Of a DNA stretch of 64,000 bases, positions 61,640 through 64,000 are shown piece after piece. Source of the DNA: Comamonas testosteroni ATCC 11996 (GTDB lineage Bacteria; Pseudomonadota; Gammaproteobacteria; Burkholderiales; Burkholderiaceae_C). Position numbers and translations under genes: made by a program. Below the pieces are notes generated by a model. It worked only from the letters and a program-made list of their open reading frames with translations. It ran no database searches and had not been told where the DNA came from. Each line of letters begins with the position of its first letter. Within the stretch, counting starts at the first letter, position 1. Location of the stretch: the NCBI RefSeq assembly GCF_000241525.1, contig NZ_AHIL01000041.1, positions 1 to 64,000 on the forward strand, written 5' to 3'.

Positions 61640-62407
61640 ATGTATCTATCCGACGCATCTATGAGTTCACGGTTTGATGATGCAGGCAGTGCAGAAGTCA
61701 CATCTACAGTCTTTGGGCGCATGTGGCCGTCCGACATGAAGGGGCAGCAGAACCAGCCGGTGCGAGTCTTTCTGGTTGACGAGGACAGCCATGTCAGGAA
61801 TGTGATCTCGCAGGAGCTCATGCGTGACCCGCGCACTCTTCTGGTAGGGCAGGCTTCCAGCTACAAGGAGGCTCGTAAGAACGTCTTTTTGCAAGAGTTC
61901 GATGTGCTCCTCATTGACCTGTCTATTGGTGAAGGCCAGGGAGACGAGTTGCTGGAATCGATCCAACTAAAGAGGCCTGACGTGCTCAGCATTGCAATTT
62001 CTGCAAGTGAAAACGACGATGCGGCAATGAATGCTCTTAAAAGAGGCGCTGTTGGATACCTGGTGAAAAACTCATGGTTTGGAAGTTACTCGCAAGCTGT
62101 GCTGGAAGTGGCCAATGGCGGAGCGGCTATATCTCCAGTAGTGGCAAAAAAAATCATTCCTAAAATATTCAAAGCCAATTTGCATGAAGAAAGCATCCTC
62201 AAACACAAGAGCTTCGAGTCGCTGACTGAAAGAGAAGTGGAAATATTGAAATTGATAGCTCAAGGAAAAAGCTCTCTCGAGGTTGCGTCCTACTTGAAAA
62301 TAAGCCCTTTGACTGTGTCAACGCATATAAAAAATATTTATGGAAAAATGCAAGTAAGAACCAGAGCGCAAGCTGTCAGGTGTGCAATCCTGATAGGAGT
62401 TATTTGA
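61640..62407 (+). CDS. LuxR/NarL-family response regulator
   Basis: A 255-residue two-domain regulator. After a 40-residue N-terminal extension, a receiver domain runs about 42-160: the acidic pair is in FLVDEDSH, the phospho-acceptor aspartate in DVLLIDLSIGEG, the lysine in GAVGYLVKNSW. The C-terminal LuxR helix-turn-helix spans about 190-250 (LTEREVEILKLIAQGKSSLEVASYLKISPLTVSTHIKNIYGKM). No sensor kinase is adjacent. GGAG six bases before the ATG at 61640 selects this start over several others. Codons are AT-rich, especially in the C-terminal half, unlike the rest of the window. Likely regulator of the divergent secreted-protein genes. Confidence 0.88.
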   Translation: MYLSDASMSSRFDDAGSAEVTSTVFGRMWPSDMKGQQNQPVRVFLVDEDSHVRNVISQELMRDPRTLLVGQASSYKEARKNVFLQEFDVLLIDLSIGEGQGDELLESIQLKRPDVLSIAISASENDDAAMNALKRGAVGYLVKNSWFGSYSQAVLEVANGGAAISPVVAKKIIPKIFKANLHEESILKHKSFESLTEREVEILKLIAQGKSSLEVASYLKISPLTVSTHIKNIYGKMQVRTRAQAVRCAILIGVI

Positions 62408-62604
62408 ATACTGCTGTTAGCTGTGCTCGAGTTCTTACATGAAGAAATACTCTGTCTGACATCGAGTATTGAAATGATATTTGAATTTGAAATATTCGTT
62501 TGAAGGTTTCTTTACAGGGAAATTTCTTTCATGAGGTGGAGGGCGCTTTACCTGACCGATCTTCGATCATGTGGTCCATGTTGGGCAAGGCTTGCGTGCT
62601 GCTT

Positions 62605-63005
62605 TCACATGGATGCGATCCAGCAGCTTTGGCGCTTCATCAAGGTCGTGGTTGGGTCGACCGCGAGGTTGGGCATGTCGCACATAGGCATGGCGCGGAT
62701 TCGTTTGCCAGCCCCTTCAGTGACGGTGACTTCTGTGCGGTAGTCCTCCGCGTCGCAGTCATCTCCCCAAAGGCGGGAGATGCTGCAATCTCAAATGCCA
62801 ATTTCAAATTCAATAGCACCTTTGACTTTCTAGGTCTTGCTGACGTCGTGCCTGAGCAGGCCTGGGGCATCTTTACTGCAATCACATCATTCAAAAGCAT
62901 GCCGGTGGCAAATGCCTGCTCCATTCCGTCACGTAGCACTTGATCGACTTGCGCATCGACGGCGCGAAACAGCTCTGGCGTGATCTTGAAAGTGCGGGCG
63001 TTGTG
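62605..63005 (-). pseudogene. Decayed, 5'-truncated gene of unknown function
   Basis: On the minus strand a coding-like stretch starts abruptly near 63000 (ARTFKITPELFRAVDAQVDQ and on to AVKMPQA at about 62860). It then makes sense only in another frame, interrupted by two stops (VKGAIEFEIGI, then SISRLWGDDCDAEDYRTEVT and KRIRAMPMCDMPNL), with a final stop at 62605. No start codon belongs to it; its 5' end meets the 5'-cut phage portal fragment. No family recognised. The stretch 62408-62604 holds nothing I can support. Confidence 0.5.
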
Positions 63006-63015
63006 TCCATGCGCC

Positions 63016-63369
63016 AGGCCCGAAGATCTCAAGCTGATTTCGGTCAACGAGATCGTGGCCAAGGATGATTTCAGTGTGATCAGGAAAGCCCGCGAGGCCA
63101 ATGTGCTGGCCGCGTATCCCGTCCCGTCCGGATTGCAGGGCATCATCCCCAACATCACGGGCAGACTTGGCAATGCCAGCCAATCCCTGGATGTTTTCTA
63201 CAAGAATGAGGTTACCCCGTTGCAAGAGCTGTGCGAGACATTCAAAGAGTGGGCGGGATGGGGTATTGTGAGGTGGCTTTCTTATGAGGCAAATTCGAGC
63301 TGGCCACTGCACTCTATTCAGCGGTACTGGGAGGGGGAGTCAGGGAATGGGGGTACCACTCCGAAATGA
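63016..63369 (+). pseudogene. 3' fragment of a P2-like phage portal protein gene
   Basis: The frame reads EDLKLISVNEIVAKDDFSVI, then EANVLAAYPVPSGLQGIIPN, LGNASQSLDVFYKNEVTPLQ and GWGIVRW. This is the C-terminal third of the PBSX/P2 gpQ portal family, whose members have AAKDEF, DVLAAHRVPPQLMGIIP and NEIIPLQ at the same places. The upstream two thirds are missing and no other phage structural gene remains. The end overlaps the 3' end of the opposing deoxyribosyltransferase-like gene. Confidence 0.8.
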
Positions 63370-64000
63370 CCGATGCTGCGTGTGCATGTGCTGATCGCCA
63401 GAGGTCGTTCTGGCTGGAGCCAGGATGGTCTGGTAGTTCGATGTGTCTATCAGCAGCCCGAATAGCGAACCAAATGCCATGGTCCCAGTCCTTGTCTCGT
63501 CGCTGCTTCTTAAGGCCTGGTGCCGTAATCACGACGACTCTCTTATTGCCCGCTCTTGCATAGCCGATTTCAACCAGCGTTCCAAAAGCCTCCAGGTCTT
63601 CGAGATAGGCGACAACAACGTCGGCCCGTGAGATGCCTTGAAGAGCTCCGCGATAGGCAGCGCTTTGCGGGCTGGAGGGAGAGTAAGAATTCGTGCCATG
63701 CATCGGTCCATGGTTGCCATTTCTCGCTTTCCACGGACCGGAATACATGAACCTCGTACAAGTTCCGTGAAATAGCATTTCTTCCGGCGGTGCAATCAGC
63801 ACATCGGTATCTGAATTCTCGATCCCTAGATCACCAAGTGCCTTGGATCTGGATACGTCGAAGATTCGCCAACAGGAAAACTCTCCGCCCAGGTTCCCAT
63901 TGTCTGAAGCTGCCCCCATTTTTCCCGCCATGTAGACGACAGGTAGAACCAGGTTCGCTTGGCGAGTTGCCCTGCTCGCCTGCAGCCAGCTTTCGACATC
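63314..64000 (-). CDS. Nucleoside 2-deoxyribosyltransferase-like protein, 5' end outside the window
   Basis: At least 228 residues; the frame is open to the window edge, so the true start may lie outside. Motifs of the nucleoside deoxyribosyltransferase superfamily are seen: VVYMAGKMG near the N-terminal end of what is visible; a middle ISRADVVVAYLEDLEAFGTLVEIGYARAGNKRVVVIT, with the conserved glutamate of the GTLVEIGYA motif; and WFAIRAADRHI. The inserted Asn/Gly-rich stretch is unusual. Enzymes of this fold exchange or cleave the base of nucleosides and recur in phage-related and defence loci. It lies head-on to a phage portal remnant, suggesting an island. Confidence 0.75.
   Translation of the reverse strand, partial: DVESWLQASRATRQANLVLPVVYMAGKMGAASDNGNLGGEFSCWRIFDVSRSKALGDLGIENSDTDVLIAPPEEMLFHGTCTRFMYSGPWKARNGNHGPMHGTNSYSPSSPQSAAYRGALQGISRADVVVAYLEDLEAFGTLVEIGYARAGNKRVVVITAPGLKKQRRDKDWDHGIWFAIRAADRHIELPDHPGSSQNDLWRSAHAHAASVISEWYPHSLTPPPSTAE

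Noticed and set aside
62500-62943. A 147-codon plus-strand frame left of the portal remnant
   Set aside because: Composition is not protein-like, and the opposite strand gives better coding-like segments with conserved-looking stretches.
1-64000. Search for tRNA, rRNA, tmRNA, CRISPR arrays and intact insertion sequences
   Set aside because: No cloverleaf with a TTCGA arm, no rRNA-like stretch, no regularly spaced repeats and no transposase frame were recognised by eye; a tRNAscan and ISfinder run would be decisive.

Overview
The window looks like chromosomal DNA of a beta-proteobacterium of the Comamonadaceae, most likely Comamonas or a close relative such as Delftia. I base this on the high G+C coding sequence, the two Bug-type solute receptors, the DUF3579 gene next to argD/argF, the 32-kDa-type porin, the lumazine synthase behind an FMN riboswitch, and the general gene content. 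No database search was possible, so the genus is an inference.

Layout. Bases 1-13500 hold an H-NS-like gene and an FAD monooxygenase, then a split tryptophan-to-anthranilate (kynurenine) pathway: kynA, kynU, kynB, an MFS carrier and an APC amino-acid permease. An alkylation-repair pair (Ada-like/AlkA) and an XRE-cupin regulator with an LctP-type permease interrupt it. Bases 13500-18100 hold a PP2C phosphatase and a ferrous-iron locus (feoA, feoB, Cys-rich small protein) behind a Fur-like site, flanked on both sides by paralogous YkgJ-type cysteine-cluster genes. Bases 18100-34100 are mostly housekeeping: argF (with a stray copy of its own 3' end), argD, DUF3579, a MATE exporter, mqo, rpsT, murJ, a SirB1-like gene, a PerM-like gene, purM, hda, a HAD hydrolase, pcnB and folK.

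Bases 34100-45600 hold a Bug receptor, a ferredoxin-reductase, an SDR, two envelope proteins, an FMN riboswitch with a type-II lumazine synthase, an amino-acid binding protein, LysR/SDR and MFS genes, and a porin. Bases 45700-50700 form a probable glutarate/lysine catabolic unit (Bug receptor, CoA-transferase, glutaryl-CoA dehydrogenase, divergent LysR). Bases 50700-58400 hold a TetR/Rieske oxygenase locus with a gutted acyl-CoA synthetase between them, TenA, a LysR/EamA pair and lrgAB.

The right end (58400-64000) is different: long non-coding stretches, AT-rich DNA, three small secreted proteins including a Ser/Ala/Gly/Asn-rich one, a divergent LuxR-type response regulator of unusual base composition, a P2-like phage portal fragment abutting a decayed gene, and the 3' part of a nucleoside deoxyribosyltransferase-like gene running off the window. 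This is the accessory region and the best place to look for something undescribed. Two families of dispersed palindromic repeats sit between genes, one of them repeatedly placed exactly at stop codons. I saw no tRNA, rRNA, CRISPR array or intact insertion sequence.
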